From: Flexivirga meconopsidis
GTDB taxonomy: Bacteria; Actinomycetota; Actinomycetes; Actinomycetales; Dermatophilaceae
Reading direction: 5' to 3'
NCBI RefSeq assembly: GCF_026162425.1
Contig: NZ_JAOBQJ010000005.1
Location: 434,001-498,000, forward strand
Length of the DNA: 64,000 nucleotides
The stretch's first letter is position 1, and every line of letters starts with the position of its first letter. The translations under genes were made by a program, and so were the position numbers. A model generated the notes under the pieces. It was not told the DNA's origin. It ran no database searches and saw only the letters and a list, made by a program, of their open reading frames with translations. Shown here one piece after another: positions 16,941 to 28,227 of the stretch.

Positions 16941-18182
16941 TCAGCGTCCTCCGACCCAGCTCCACGCATACTTGCCGTCGTCGACGGCGCGGCCACCCTC
17001 GCCGAGCTCCAACGGGCGGAAGGTGTCGACCATGACGGCGAGCTCGTCGAATTCGGTGACCCCGATCGAGTTTTCGTAGGCACCGGGCTGCGGGCCGTGG
17101 GCGTGGCCACCCGGATGCAGCGAGACCGAGCCCTTGCCGATGCCCGAACCCTTGCGGGCCTCGTAGTCGCCGTCGACGTAGAACATCACCTCGTCGCTGT
17201 CGACGTTGGAGTGGTAGTAGGGCACCGGGATCGAGTCCTGGTGGTAGTCGACCTTGCGCGGCACGAAGTTGCAGACCACGAAATTCTGCCCCTCGAAGAC
17301 CTGGTGCACCGGCGGCGGCTGGTGCACCTTGCCGGTGATCGGCATGAAGTCGGCGACGTTGAAAACATACGGATAGAGGCAGCCGTCCCAGCCGACCACG
17401 TCGAGCGGGTGGTAGGGGTAGGTGTAGATCGTGCCGACGATGCCGCCACTGGCGTGGGCGCCGGTCCCCCGGTGCTTGACGTAGACCTCGGTCGGCTCGG
17501 ACGGCTCGACTCCGATGTCCTCGGCGAGCAGCGGCCCTTGCGGTCCGCGCAGGTCGCGTTCGCAGTATGGCGAGTGCTCCAGCAACTGACCGAAACGCGA
17601 CAGGTAACGCTTGGGTGGGCTGATGTGCGAGTTGCCCTCGATGGCGTAGACCCGCAACGGCTCGCTGAATCCCTCGTCGCCCGCTGCGACCGGGAGCCAT
17701 CGGTGCGTCGTCGCCCGCGGCACGATCAGGTAGTCGCCCTCGGCCACCTCGAAGCTGCCGAAGACCGTTTCGACGCGGGCAGCGCCGCGTTCGACATACA
17801 GACACTCGTCGCCGATCCCGTTGCGATACCACGGGCTTGGCGCATCGGCCACGACATACGACAGCCGTACGTCGCCGTTACCGAGCACCAGTCGGCGACC
17901 GGTGACGACGTCGACGCCGGTCTGACCATCGGGGAACAGGTCGTGCAACTTCAGGTGACGCGGAAGCAGCGGATGGTTGGGTTCGGTGTCCAACGCCCGG
18001 GCGAACTCCCACGGTTTCGCGTCCAAGATCGCCGACGGCAGACCCCGGTGGTAGAGCAGCGAGGAGTCGCTGGAGAAGCCCTCCTCCCCCATCAACTCCT
18101 CGTAGAACACCCCACCTTCGGGAGTGCGCAGCGCGGTGTGCCGCTGCCGGGGCAACTCGCCCATCGATCGGTAGAACGCCAT
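16941..18182 (-). CDS. hmgA: Homogentisate 1,2-dioxygenase
   Basis: This Fe(II) ring-cleaving enzyme turns homogentisate into maleylacetoacetate in tyrosine degradation. It is a 413-residue bicupin with the conserved C-terminal signature VHQVFEGQNFV, then PYYHSNVDSDEVMFYVDG and GSVSLHPGGHAHGPQPG, which carry the His/Glu/His iron ligands. The start ATG 18182 is preceded by GAGAAGGAC. It is divergent from an unknown gene and fahA. hppD, the preceding enzyme of the pathway, lies 7 kb away on the same strand. Confidence 0.95.
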   Translation of the reverse strand: MAFYRSMGELPRQRHTALRTPEGGVFYEELMGEEGFSSDSSLLYHRGLPSAILDAKPWEFARALDTEPNHPLLPRHLKLHDLFPDGQTGVDVVTGRRLVLGNGDVRLSYVVADAPSPWYRNGIGDECLYVERGAARVETVFGSFEVAEGDYLIVPRATTHRWLPVAAGDEGFSEPLRVYAIEGNSHISPPKRYLSRFGQLLEHSPYCERDLRGPQGPLLAEDIGVEPSEPTEVYVKHRGTGAHASGGIVGTIYTYPYHPLDVVGWDGCLYPYVFNVADFMPITGKVHQPPPVHQVFEGQNFVVCNFVPRKVDYHQDSIPVPYYHSNVDSDEVMFYVDGDYEARKGSGIGKGSVSLHPGGHAHGPQPGAYENSIGVTEFDELAVMVDTFRPLELGEGGRAVDDGKYAWSWVGGR

Positions 18183-18242
18183 TGTCCTTCTCCTCACTCG
18201 CTCAGCAATCGCGCGCCGCTTCGGTTCGTTACGGTGGCAACC

Positions 18243-19052
18243 ATGCCGAGTCTGCCCACGCGAGCACTCTTCACTCAGCTGATCGACGACGCCGCTGTCT
18301 TCCCACCGGGCAACTTCCCGCTCGACGAGGCTATCGAGCGCAGGGCCGGGCGGCGCGGCACCCCGGCGTCGGACTTCGTCGGCCCCTTGCTGCTGCCTCC
18401 GAGCCTCGTCGATGCGGCGCTGGCTGACCCCGGTGGACTGGTCATCACCGTCGTCGGCCGGGCCGGCACGTCGATCTCCGAGGTGATCGCTGCGGCAACC
18501 AAAGTCGCCGATTCGGCGGCCCATGCGCTTGCCGGGGTCGAAGTGCCGGCGACCGACGGTTGGCAGGACGCGATCGGCCTCTCGGTGCCGATCGCGGTGG
18601 AGGTGCCGGCCGGGTCGGGCGGCCTCAACGTGCTCGCCGACCTCGCCGGTCCACGGGAGGAAGTCGTGGCCAAGCTACGCACCGGTGCCACGGCCAACAA
18701 CGCGGTGCCGTCCACTCGAGATCTCGCGGCCTTCATCTCCGGTTGCGTGCAACACGGCCTGCAGTTCAAACTCACCGGCGGACTGCATCACGCCATCTCG
18801 ACCACGGTGACCACCGACTCCGGCACGGAGGACCAGTTCGGCTTCCTCAACGTGCTGCTCGCCACCGATGCCGCACTGGGACAAGGCGATCCGGAAGCAC
18901 TGCTCGACAGCCGCGACAGCGACTCGATCACCTCGGCCCTCGCCGGCTTCTCCGAGGCGCGCGCGGTCACTACCCGCAACACCTTCAGCAGCTTCGGGTG
19001 CTGCAATGTGCTCGACCCCATCGACGACCTGACCACGCTCGGCCTGATCTGA
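18243..19052 (+). CDS. Uncharacterised protein of the homogentisate locus
   Basis: I do not recognise a characterised family. The 269-residue soluble protein has no signal peptide or membrane segment. Notable segments are AVFPPGNFPLDEA (18-30), VVAKLRTGA (141-149), FKLTGGLHHAI (175-185), QFGFLNVLL (198-206) and TFSSFGCCNV (247-256). Alternating hydrophobic strands with a Lys, an Arg-Thr-Gly and a Gly-Gly-Leu-His-His resemble a TIM-barrel phosphate or acid site, which is inference. TACGGT lies 7 nt before ATG 18243. fahA begins 7 bp downstream, so they are co-transcribed. It sits where maleylacetoacetate isomerase would be expected. Confidence 0.85.
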   Translation: MPSLPTRALFTQLIDDAAVFPPGNFPLDEAIERRAGRRGTPASDFVGPLLLPPSLVDAALADPGGLVITVVGRAGTSISEVIAAATKVADSAAHALAGVEVPATDGWQDAIGLSVPIAVEVPAGSGGLNVLADLAGPREEVVAKLRTGATANNAVPSTRDLAAFISGCVQHGLQFKLTGGLHHAISTTVTTDSGTEDQFGFLNVLLATDAALGQGDPEALLDSRDSDSITSALAGFSEARAVTTRNTFSSFGCCNVLDPIDDLTTLGLI

Positions 19053-19059
19053 GGAACGT

Positions 19060-20274
19060 ATGACGACAGACCCGTTCGACCTGTCCGCCGACGCCCTGTG
19101 GGGTCCCGACAATCTGCCGTATGGCGTGGCAAGCGCCGACGGCCACGACACTCATGTGGTGACGCGGCTCGGCGATCACGTCATCGACCTCGCCGCCCTC
19201 GCCACCCTCGACGGCTACCGCAAATGGGCCCGCGCGTGGAGCAACCCGTCTCTCAATTCCTTCATCGCACAAGGGCGTTCGTCGTGGACGTCGGCGCGCG
19301 ACTGGCTGCAGCAGATCATCCGCGACGAGAAGCGACGCGACGAGGTCCGGTCGACCATGCACTCCCTGGACAAGGTGACCCTGCACCTGCCGGTCGAGGT
19401 CGCCGACTACGTCGACTTCTACGCCAGCGAGCAGCACGCCACCAACGTCGGCCGGATCTTCCGCCCCGACGGCGACGCCTTGACGCCCAACTGGAAGCAC
19501 CTGCCGATCGGTTACCACGGCCGCGCCGGCACGGTCGTGGTCGGTGGCACCGACATCGTCCGCCCGGTCGGCCAGCGCAAGGCGCCGCAGGACGCCGAGC
19601 CGGTCTTCGGCCCGAGTGTGCGGCTCGACATCGAGGCGGAGGTCGGATTCGTCGTCGGCGGCGAGACCGAGCTCGGATCACGGGTCGGCGTCGACGAGGC
19701 GGCCGACCACCTTTTCGGGGTGGCACTCTTCAACGACTGGTCCGCGCGGGACATCCAGGCATGGGAGTACGTGCCGCTCGGGCCGTTCCTCGGCAAGTCC
19801 TTCGCTTCCTCGCTCAGCCCATGGGTCACGCCGATGGCCGCGCTCGAAGCTGCGAAAACTGCGCTGCCGGCTCAAGATCCGAAGCCACTGGACTACCTGC
19901 TCGGCGATGACCTTTTCGGACTGGACCTCGCGCTCGAGGTCCAGATCAACGACACCGTCGTGTCGCGGCCGCCATACAAGGGGATGTACTGGAGCCCCAC
20001 GCAGATGCTGGCGCACCTGACTGTCAACGGTGCCAGCCTGCGCGACGGCGACCTGTTCGCATCGGGCACGGTCTCCGGGGACGAGCCCGGCGAGCGCGGC
20101 AGCCTGCTCGAACTCGCCTGGAGCGGAAGGGAGCCCATCACCCTCGACGACGGCACCCAGCGCTCGTTCCTGGAGGACGGCGACGTCGTGACGATCACCG
20201 CGACCGCGCCGGCGGTCGGAGGTGGCCGCATCGCGCTCGGCGAGGTGCGCGGGAAGGTCCTGCCCAGTCGCTGA
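19060..20274 (+). CDS. fahA: Fumarylacetoacetase
   Basis: FahA hydrolyses fumarylacetoacetate to fumarate and acetoacetate, the last step of tyrosine degradation. It has an N-terminal SH3-like domain (LPYGVAS..) and the FAH catalytic fold with LPIGYHGRAGTVV, RLDIEAEVGFVVG (metal Glu), FNDWSARDIQAWEYVPLGPFLGKSF and SGTVSGDEPGERGSLLEL. The length of 404 aa is normal for the family. ATG 19060 follows TGAGGAAC, 7 bp after the stop of the unknown gene. Confidence 0.96.
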   Translation: MTTDPFDLSADALWGPDNLPYGVASADGHDTHVVTRLGDHVIDLAALATLDGYRKWARAWSNPSLNSFIAQGRSSWTSARDWLQQIIRDEKRRDEVRSTMHSLDKVTLHLPVEVADYVDFYASEQHATNVGRIFRPDGDALTPNWKHLPIGYHGRAGTVVVGGTDIVRPVGQRKAPQDAEPVFGPSVRLDIEAEVGFVVGGETELGSRVGVDEAADHLFGVALFNDWSARDIQAWEYVPLGPFLGKSFASSLSPWVTPMAALEAAKTALPAQDPKPLDYLLGDDLFGLDLALEVQINDTVVSRPPYKGMYWSPTQMLAHLTVNGASLRDGDLFASGTVSGDEPGERGSLLELAWSGREPITLDDGTQRSFLEDGDVVTITATAPAVGGGRIALGEVRGKVLPSR

Positions 20275-20280
20275 CCGAGC

Positions 20281-20904
20281 TCAGGCCCGGTGACACCGGC
20301 CGGCGAAGATCTCCGCCGCCGGCAGGCGTAGCGCGGCGAGCAGGGCGGCCCGTCGAGATCGGGTCGGGTCGATCAGACCCTGCAGGGTCAGCCCCTGCGC
20401 GGCGGCCGACAGGGTCCGCGCCGCGGTGTCGACGTCGCGGTCCGGCGCCACCTCGCCGCATTCCTTCCCGTTGGCGACCGCACCGGCGAGCCGGCGGTGC
20501 AGCCAGCGCTGCCGGTCCGCCGCAGCCGGCAGCATGGAGTCGTTGTCGAGTGCCATCGCGTCGAATGCGGCCAGCAGATAGGCATCGTCCCGCCGCCGAC
20601 GATCCAGCGGCAGGAGCTCGGCGAGCGCCTCGACGATGATCTGCTCGATCCTGGCCTGGTGCGCCTCGGCGCGCTCGACTCGACGGTCGACGCGCTCTTC
20701 CAGAGTGTCCACGAGATGCCGATAGGTGTGCTCCAGCAACGCTTCCTTGGAGTTGAAGTAGTGCTGGACGAGCCCGACCGAGACGCCGCTGGCGCCTGCC
20801 ACGCGGGCGATCGTCACCGATGCCAAACCGGCGTCCAACGCGACGGATCGCACCCCGTCCCGGATCTGGGCGCGGCGTGCGTCGTGGTCGGCGGTGCGCG
20901 GCAT
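20281..20904 (-). CDS. TetR-family regulator
   Basis: The N-terminal helix-turn-helix (LASVTIARVAGASGVSVGLVQHYF, then NSKEALLEH) is BetI-like and the C-terminal ligand domain has about 140 residues. TATGCT (20911-20916) lies 6 nt before ATG 20904, so I choose this start over the in-frame TTG at 20922. The 207-aa protein is divergent from a serine hydrolase gene and their promoters nearly overlap, so autoregulation and control of that gene are likely. It ends 6 bp from the end of fahA (convergent). Confidence 0.9.
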   Translation of the reverse strand: MPRTADHDARRAQIRDGVRSVALDAGLASVTIARVAGASGVSVGLVQHYFNSKEALLEHTYRHLVDTLEERVDRRVERAEAHQARIEQIIVEALAELLPLDRRRRDDAYLLAAFDAMALDNDSMLPAAADRQRWLHRRLAGAVANGKECGEVAPDRDVDTAARTLSAAAQGLTLQGLIDPTRSRRAALLAALRLPAAEIFAGRCHRA

Positions 20905-20910
20905 CACTCG

Positions 20911-20937
20911 AGCATAGGCCAATCGTCATAGTAATAT
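20911..20937. promoter_or_regulatory. Divergent leaderless promoters of tetR and serine hydrolase
   Basis: TATGCT on the minus strand (20911-20916) and TAATAT on the plus strand (20932-20937) each lie 6 nt from an ATG (20904 and 20944). The 27-bp overlap and nearby ATATG-TT-CATAT dyad (20934-20945) place both genes under one switch. Confidence 0.6.
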
Positions 20938-20943
20938 GTTCAT

Positions 20944-22368
20944 ATGGTTATCCGCCTGCGAGCCTTCGTGGCTCTTGCCCTGATCGCGCTTTTCCTTGTC
21001 TGCCAGGCAAATTCACCGGTGGTCGCAGCAGCCGACCAGTCACCCGAGTCGCAGGCTGTCGAGCGCCTACGGTCGATCGGCAGCCCATCGGCGGCGGTTG
21101 CGGTCGTCGAGCGGGACGCCCGCCCGCGACAGGCGTTCGCCGACTCGGGCGCACAGACGCCGTTTCTCGTCGGCTCGCTGTCCAAGTCGTTCACCGCTCT
21201 TGCGGCGATGCGCCTGGTCGACAGCGGGCGCCTCCGACTCGACGACACAGTCCGGTCGCGGCTGCCGTCCTTCACCCTCGCCGATGGCGCGGGGGCCGGC
21301 ATCACCGTGCGCCAACTGCTCACCCACACCTCGGGGATCGGCCGCCTCGACGGGCTCGAACGGGCCGACATCGTCGACGACGCACCCTGCAAGGCAGCGT
21401 CCCTGGTGCGGTCCTTGTCGAGCGCGACGCTGCGTCATACCCCTGGCTCGAAGTATGAATACTCCGACGCCAACTACCTGGTGCTCGGCGAGGTCGTCGC
21501 GGCCGCCTACGGCGCGCCCTACCCGCGCGCCCTGCGTGCGCTCGTCCTCGACCCACTCGGCATGACCGAGACCATCACGACGCCGCAGGAGGCTCGCGCG
21601 GCCGGGCTGAGCGCGGGACACCGCTGGGCCTGGGGCGGGGCACGGGACTTCGACCTGCCATATGTCGCCTCGGGCCTCGCCTACGGCTACGTGGCGTCGA
21701 CGATCACCGACCTGACCCGGTATGCCCGCGCGGAGCTGACCCGCGATCCGAAGCTGTTGTCGGCCGGCTCTTGGCGGCTGATGCAGTCCGCACAGGTGCG
21801 CACCGGGCCGACCCAGAGTTACGGATTCGGTTGGCGCATCACGCAATTGTCCGGGCTGGACCGGCCGGTCATCGAGCACACGGGGGCTACGCCCGGCTCG
21901 TTCGCGCACCTGCTGATCAGTCCGGACACCGGTCGGGCCGTGGTGGTGCTGGCCGACGTCTACAGCGAGGCGCTCGCGCCCGCGCTCGCCCAGGTAGGAC
22001 CCGACGTGCTTCGCCGACTCGCCGGTTCGCCTGCCGAGCCCGGAGGCATTGATCCAGTGCTGCGTTGGCTGCCGTGGGCGCTCGCCGGGCTGGCAGCTGC
22101 ACTACTCGCCGCCGCTGCCTTCCTCACCCTGCGACGCGTCGGCGGTGCCGCCGGGAGATGGGTCCGGACCGGTGTCGGCGTCCTCGCGGCGCTCGCCGCA
22201 GTCCTCGCGTGGCTCGCGCCGTCGATGTTGCTCGGAGTCGATTGGCAGATCGTCCGGTTGTGGAGCCCGGACGTCGCGCAAGCCCTCATCGCGCTACTCG
22301 TCGTCGGGGTGCTGGCCACCGCCGCCATGGTGTTCAGCGTGCTGCGCGGCGTGCGCTCAGCGGCCTGA
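20944..22368 (+). CDS. Membrane-anchored serine hydrolase (beta-lactamase/PBP4* family)
   Basis: The 474-residue protein has a signal peptide or anchor (1-29), an extracytoplasmic class C beta-lactamase-like domain and three C-terminal transmembrane helices. The nucleophile motif is Ser78-x-x-Lys81 (GSLSKSF), the second motif is YSDANY, and the third is HTGATPG. GLDRPVIEHTGATPG replaces the usual KTG. Such proteins are D-aminopeptidases, esterases or peptidoglycan hydrolases; the substrate is unknown. TAATAT lies 6 nt before ATG 20944. The last 12 bp overlap the convergent RDD gene. Confidence 0.9.
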   Translation: MVIRLRAFVALALIALFLVCQANSPVVAAADQSPESQAVERLRSIGSPSAAVAVVERDARPRQAFADSGAQTPFLVGSLSKSFTALAAMRLVDSGRLRLDDTVRSRLPSFTLADGAGAGITVRQLLTHTSGIGRLDGLERADIVDDAPCKAASLVRSLSSATLRHTPGSKYEYSDANYLVLGEVVAAAYGAPYPRALRALVLDPLGMTETITTPQEARAAGLSAGHRWAWGGARDFDLPYVASGLAYGYVASTITDLTRYARAELTRDPKLLSAGSWRLMQSAQVRTGPTQSYGFGWRITQLSGLDRPVIEHTGATPGSFAHLLISPDTGRAVVVLADVYSEALAPALAQVGPDVLRRLAGSPAEPGGIDPVLRWLPWALAGLAAALLAAAAFLTLRRVGGAAGRWVRTGVGVLAALAAVLAWLAPSMLLGVDWQIVRLWSPDVAQALIALLVVGVLATAAMVFSVLRGVRSAA

Positions 22369-23301
22369 AGGTGGCTGCCCGTAGGGTCCCTGACCGTATG
22401 ACGGGACCTTCGGATTACGCGGCACGACATATGTTTTCGCTGCCTTGTCGTGCAGCGACTGGGCGTTCTTGTCCCCGAGCGGCAGCAGCCCGTCGATGAG
22501 ACCGAAGAGCGAGCCGAGCGAGCCGACAAGCGGGACCAGCCCACCGATGAAGGGGATGCCCTTGACCAAGGACCGCACCGCGACGGCGTTGAGCGCCGGC
22601 CGCGCGGTCGACCCGGTGCCGCGCACCCGGATGCCGAGCGCCATCTTGCCCAGCGTCTGACCTCGCCACGACACGAGCGCGATCTCGTAGACCAGGAAGA
22701 GCCCGAGCATGATCAGCGGATACTGCCACGGCAACTGCAGCAGGGAGTCCGGCATCGGCGGCTGGGACCGTCCCTCCCGCGCGGCGTCCATCACATCGCC
22801 ATACCAGCCCGAGAAATCATCCATCCACGGCCGAACCCATGGCAGCGCGATGACGAGCGCGACGCCGGCGATCAGCAAGTAATCGAGGATGTAGGCGACC
22901 AGCCGCCGCCACCATGCCGCGGTCGGCTCACCATCGGGTGTCGTCTTGCCGATCCGCTGGGCGTAGGGCGCATACGGCTGCCCGTACGGCGACTGGCCAG
23001 GCTGGTGGGGCTGCTGCGGCGGCTGCTGACCCGCGTCACGACGGAAGGGATCGCGGTCGCCCGACTGATAGGGCTGCAATGGCTGGCGCGGTGAACCGGC
23101 AGGTGGCTGCGCTCCGACCTGGGCGGCCCGCCGACGCGCTTCCTCTTCTTCCCATTGCTGTTTGGCGTCGCCGATCCGGGACTGGTCGAGTCCGGGCTTC
23201 ACCTTGGGCATTGTCCGGTCGGACCACAAGATGCCGTCCCAGTAGCGCAGCAGGTCGGGATTCTCCGGGTCGTCATACCAACCCGACGGGCGATCGCTCA
23301 T
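22357..23301 (-). CDS. RDD family membrane protein with DUF2510 N terminus
   Basis: The 314-residue protein starts with a DUF2510 module (SGWYDDPENPDLLRYWDGILWSDRT). A Gln/Pro/Tyr-rich cytoplasmic linker follows (about 70-120), then an RDD domain with three or four helices (WWRRLVAYILDYLLIAGVAL; GQTLGKMALGIRVRG). RDD proteins have been linked to ion exchange or membrane protein assembly, but this one has no assigned role. ATG 23301 has AGAGGA upstream. The DUF2510-linker-RDD arrangement is characteristic of actinobacteria. Confidence 0.9.
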   Translation of the reverse strand: MSDRPSGWYDDPENPDLLRYWDGILWSDRTMPKVKPGLDQSRIGDAKQQWEEEEARRRAAQVGAQPPAGSPRQPLQPYQSGDRDPFRRDAGQQPPQQPHQPGQSPYGQPYAPYAQRIGKTTPDGEPTAAWWRRLVAYILDYLLIAGVALVIALPWVRPWMDDFSGWYGDVMDAAREGRSQPPMPDSLLQLPWQYPLIMLGLFLVYEIALVSWRGQTLGKMALGIRVRGTGSTARPALNAVAVRSLVKGIPFIGGLVPLVGSLGSLFGLIDGLLPLGDKNAQSLHDKAAKTYVVPRNPKVPSYGQGPYGQPPSGR

Positions 23302-23365
23302 GGTCACCGATCCTCTCACTCGCTGCCGCCAGGACCCAGCACGCTCCCCGGTCTAGAGTGACCGC

Positions 23366-23419
23366 ATGTCCTCTCGAGGCAACGACCGGCCGAGCTCGAC
23401 CACCCGCGGCAGCCGCTGA
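23366..23419 (+). CDS. 17-codon leader ORF overlapping the SDR gene
   Basis: TAGAGT lies 6 nt before an ATG that opens a 17-codon frame ending in TGA, and that TGA shares its last base with the ATG of the SDR gene (TGATG). It therefore looks like a leaderless short ORF that couples translation of the downstream enzyme, which lacks its own Shine-Dalgarno. The peptide is Ser/Arg-rich with no attenuator-like codon run. Confidence 0.5.
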   Translation: MSSRGNDRPSSTTRGSR

Positions 23420-24237
23420 TGCCGGGTGCGGTGGTGACCGGCGCCGGTGCCGGCCTCGGTGCCGAGATCGTCCGCCGGCTGGCCCGACGCGGCTTCACCG
23501 TCCACGTCACCGACATCGATGGCGATGCCGCGGCGCGCACTGCGGCGGACGTCGCAGCTGGCTGCTACGCAACACAACTCGACGTCAGGGATGCCGAAGC
23601 GACCCGTGCCGTGGCGGCGCGCACTGCCGAGCAGGACGGTCTCGCATTGTGGGTCAACAACGCCGGGGTCCTGCGCACCGGGCCGTTGTGGCAGCACTCC
23701 CCCGACTTATGGCGGGAGCTGCTGGAGGTCAACGCGCTCGGCACGCTGCACGGCATGACGGCCGCGCTGGAGCACATGCGACCCGCGCAGCGCGGCGCGA
23801 TCATCAACGTCGCCTCGCTGGCTTCGTTGACCCCGGTGCCCGGCGAAGCCGTATACGCCGCAACCAAACACGCCGTCCTCGGGCTCAGCCTGTCCACCAT
23901 CGCCGACCTGCGCCTCGCGGGCGAGCGGGACATCTCGATCAGTTGCGTGTGCCCGGACGGCATGTGGACACCGATGCTCTACGACAAGCTGGACGACCCC
24001 GGAGCCGCGATGTCGTTCTCCGGGACCCTGCTGCAGCCGGAGCAGGTGGCCGACGCGGTCGAGCGCCTGGTCGATCACCCGCAACCCATTCTGAGCACGC
24101 CCCGCTGGCGCGGCGCGATCGCGCGAGTGCCGTCACTGCTTCCGCGGCTGAGCAGCGGCTCCCTCGGGGTCACCCATCGGCTCGGGCAGTGGCAGCAGAG
24201 CCGGCTACGTCGCGCGCACGCGCGAGGCAAGCTGTGA
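23419..24237 (+). CDS. Short-chain dehydrogenase/reductase
   Basis: The 272-residue Rossmann protein has the TGAGAGLG cofactor loop (residues 7-14), VNNAG, and the catalytic Ser/Tyr/Lys as NVASLAS...YAATKHA. Asp at the end of strand 2 (VTDIDG) favours NAD(H). The substrate is unknown. A C-terminal extension of about 40 basic residues (LPRLSSGSLGVTHRLGQWQQSRLRRAHARGK) is longer than in classical SDRs. Translation is probably coupled to the 17-codon leader ORF. Confidence 0.9.
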   Translation: MPGAVVTGAGAGLGAEIVRRLARRGFTVHVTDIDGDAAARTAADVAAGCYATQLDVRDAEATRAVAARTAEQDGLALWVNNAGVLRTGPLWQHSPDLWRELLEVNALGTLHGMTAALEHMRPAQRGAIINVASLASLTPVPGEAVYAATKHAVLGLSLSTIADLRLAGERDISISCVCPDGMWTPMLYDKLDDPGAAMSFSGTLLQPEQVADAVERLVDHPQPILSTPRWRGAIARVPSLLPRLSSGSLGVTHRLGQWQQSRLRRAHARGKL

Positions 24238-24257
24238 ACCCCGCGTAGGCTCGGGCC

Positions 24258-24746
24258 ATGACGAAGTTTCTGCTGTTGCTGCACCTGCTCACGGCGATCT
24301 TCGCAGTGGGTCCGCTCGTCCATGCGGCCACGACCGCTTCGCGCGGTCTGCGCAAGGCCGACGTCGCAGCGCTCGACTCGTCCTCGCGGATGTGCAAGAT
24401 CTACTCGGGCGCGTCGCTGCTCGTGGTCGTCTTCGGCTTCGGCCTGATGTCGCAGAAGTCCTCGCGCACACACGAGAAGCTCGCCAGCTTCGGGGACACC
24501 TGGATCTGGTTGTCCCTGCTGCTGTGGGTGATCGCGGTCGGCCTCGCCTTCGGGGTCATCGCGCCGACTCTCGACAAGGCATCCGACGAACTGCGAGCTG
24601 CCACACCGGTTTCCGGCCCTGACGCCGCAGGCACCACCACGACGTCCGTCTCGTCATACACCGCACGGGTGGCGGCCTCGGGCGGTGTGGTCGGCGTGCT
24701 CTTCGCCGTCATCGTGGTGCTGATGGTCTACAAGCCGGGCAGCTGA
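24258..24746 (+). CDS. DUF2269-like integral membrane protein
   Basis: This 162-residue protein has four predicted helices (about 3-28, 45-65, 80-105, 135-158), starting TKFLLLLHLLTAIFAVGPLVHA. The His/Gly/Pro pattern of helix 1 resembles DUF2269-type membrane proteins of unknown function. TAGGCT (24246-24251) lies 6 nt before ATG 24258. It ends in a bidirectional terminator shared with hppD. Confidence 0.75.
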   Translation: MTKFLLLLHLLTAIFAVGPLVHAATTASRGLRKADVAALDSSSRMCKIYSGASLLVVVFGFGLMSQKSSRTHEKLASFGDTWIWLSLLLWVIAVGLAFGVIAPTLDKASDELRAATPVSGPDAAGTTTTSVSSYTARVAASGGVVGVLFAVIVVLMVYKPGS

Positions 24747-24760
24747 GCCGCCCGGCTTGT
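24730..24760. terminator. Bidirectional terminator between DUF2269-like gene and hppD
   Basis: ACAAGCCGGGC and GCCCGGCTTGT are perfect 11-bp arms around a 9-nt loop. The left arm lies within the end of the membrane-protein gene. It serves the two convergent genes. Confidence 0.8.
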
Positions 24761-24777
24761 AGCAAGGACAACCGTTT

Positions 24778-27744
<2,967 letters not shown>

Positions 27745-27748
<4 letters not shown>

Positions 27749-28104
27749 CGCTGCTCACCTCCCTCGTGCTCGGTCAGTCCCACTGAGGCAGCGAGCTTTT
27801 CGGCGGCCGGGTCGAACACCCGGTTGGCCCACCTGACGTAGATCATCGTGATCGCGAAGGTGGACACGAACTGCAGCAGACCGAGCACGAGCCCGACGGT
27901 GATGTTGCCGAAGAGCTTGTGTGCCATGAAATCGTGCGCGTAGGCACCGAGCAGCACGTAGGCGAAATACCAGATCAGGAAGACCGCCGTCATCGGGAAG
28001 ACGAAGCGGCGGAATCTGCTTCGTAGATCTTTGAATTCAGGCGATTGTTCAACACGCAGGTAACCCTGTGCGGCGTCAGCGGGCAGTTCCGAACCGGACG
28101 ACAT
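27745..28104 (-). CDS. DUF485 membrane protein (YjcH-like)
   Basis: This 119-residue protein with two transmembrane helices carries the DUF485 pattern FKDLRSRFRRFVFPMTAVFL...YVLLGAYAHDFM and a second helix with GLLQFVSTFAITMIYVRWANR. It always accompanies ActP-type symporters and its role is undefined. ATG 28104 follows GAGAGGA at 7 nt. It is the first gene of the operon with actP. Confidence 0.92.
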
Positions 28105-28131
28105 CGCAGTGTCCTCTCACCGGAGACAGAG

Positions 28132-28147
28132 TGTGACTCAGCTCACT
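28132..28147. promoter_or_regulatory. CRP/GlxR-like operator upstream of actP operon
   Basis: TGTGACTCAGCTCACT matches the TGTGA-N6-TCACA consensus with one mismatch at the last base. It lies 28 bp upstream of the DUF485 start codon. A second GTGA-N6-TCAC core lies between dctA and dctS at 51099-51112. Confidence 0.6.
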
Positions 28148-28227
28148 ATGACCGTTTCCGATGAGATTCCTGGGAATTGCCTGGTCGTTCGGCGCGTCGC
28201 GTCAGCGCTGCGCGTCAGGCAGGTCGC

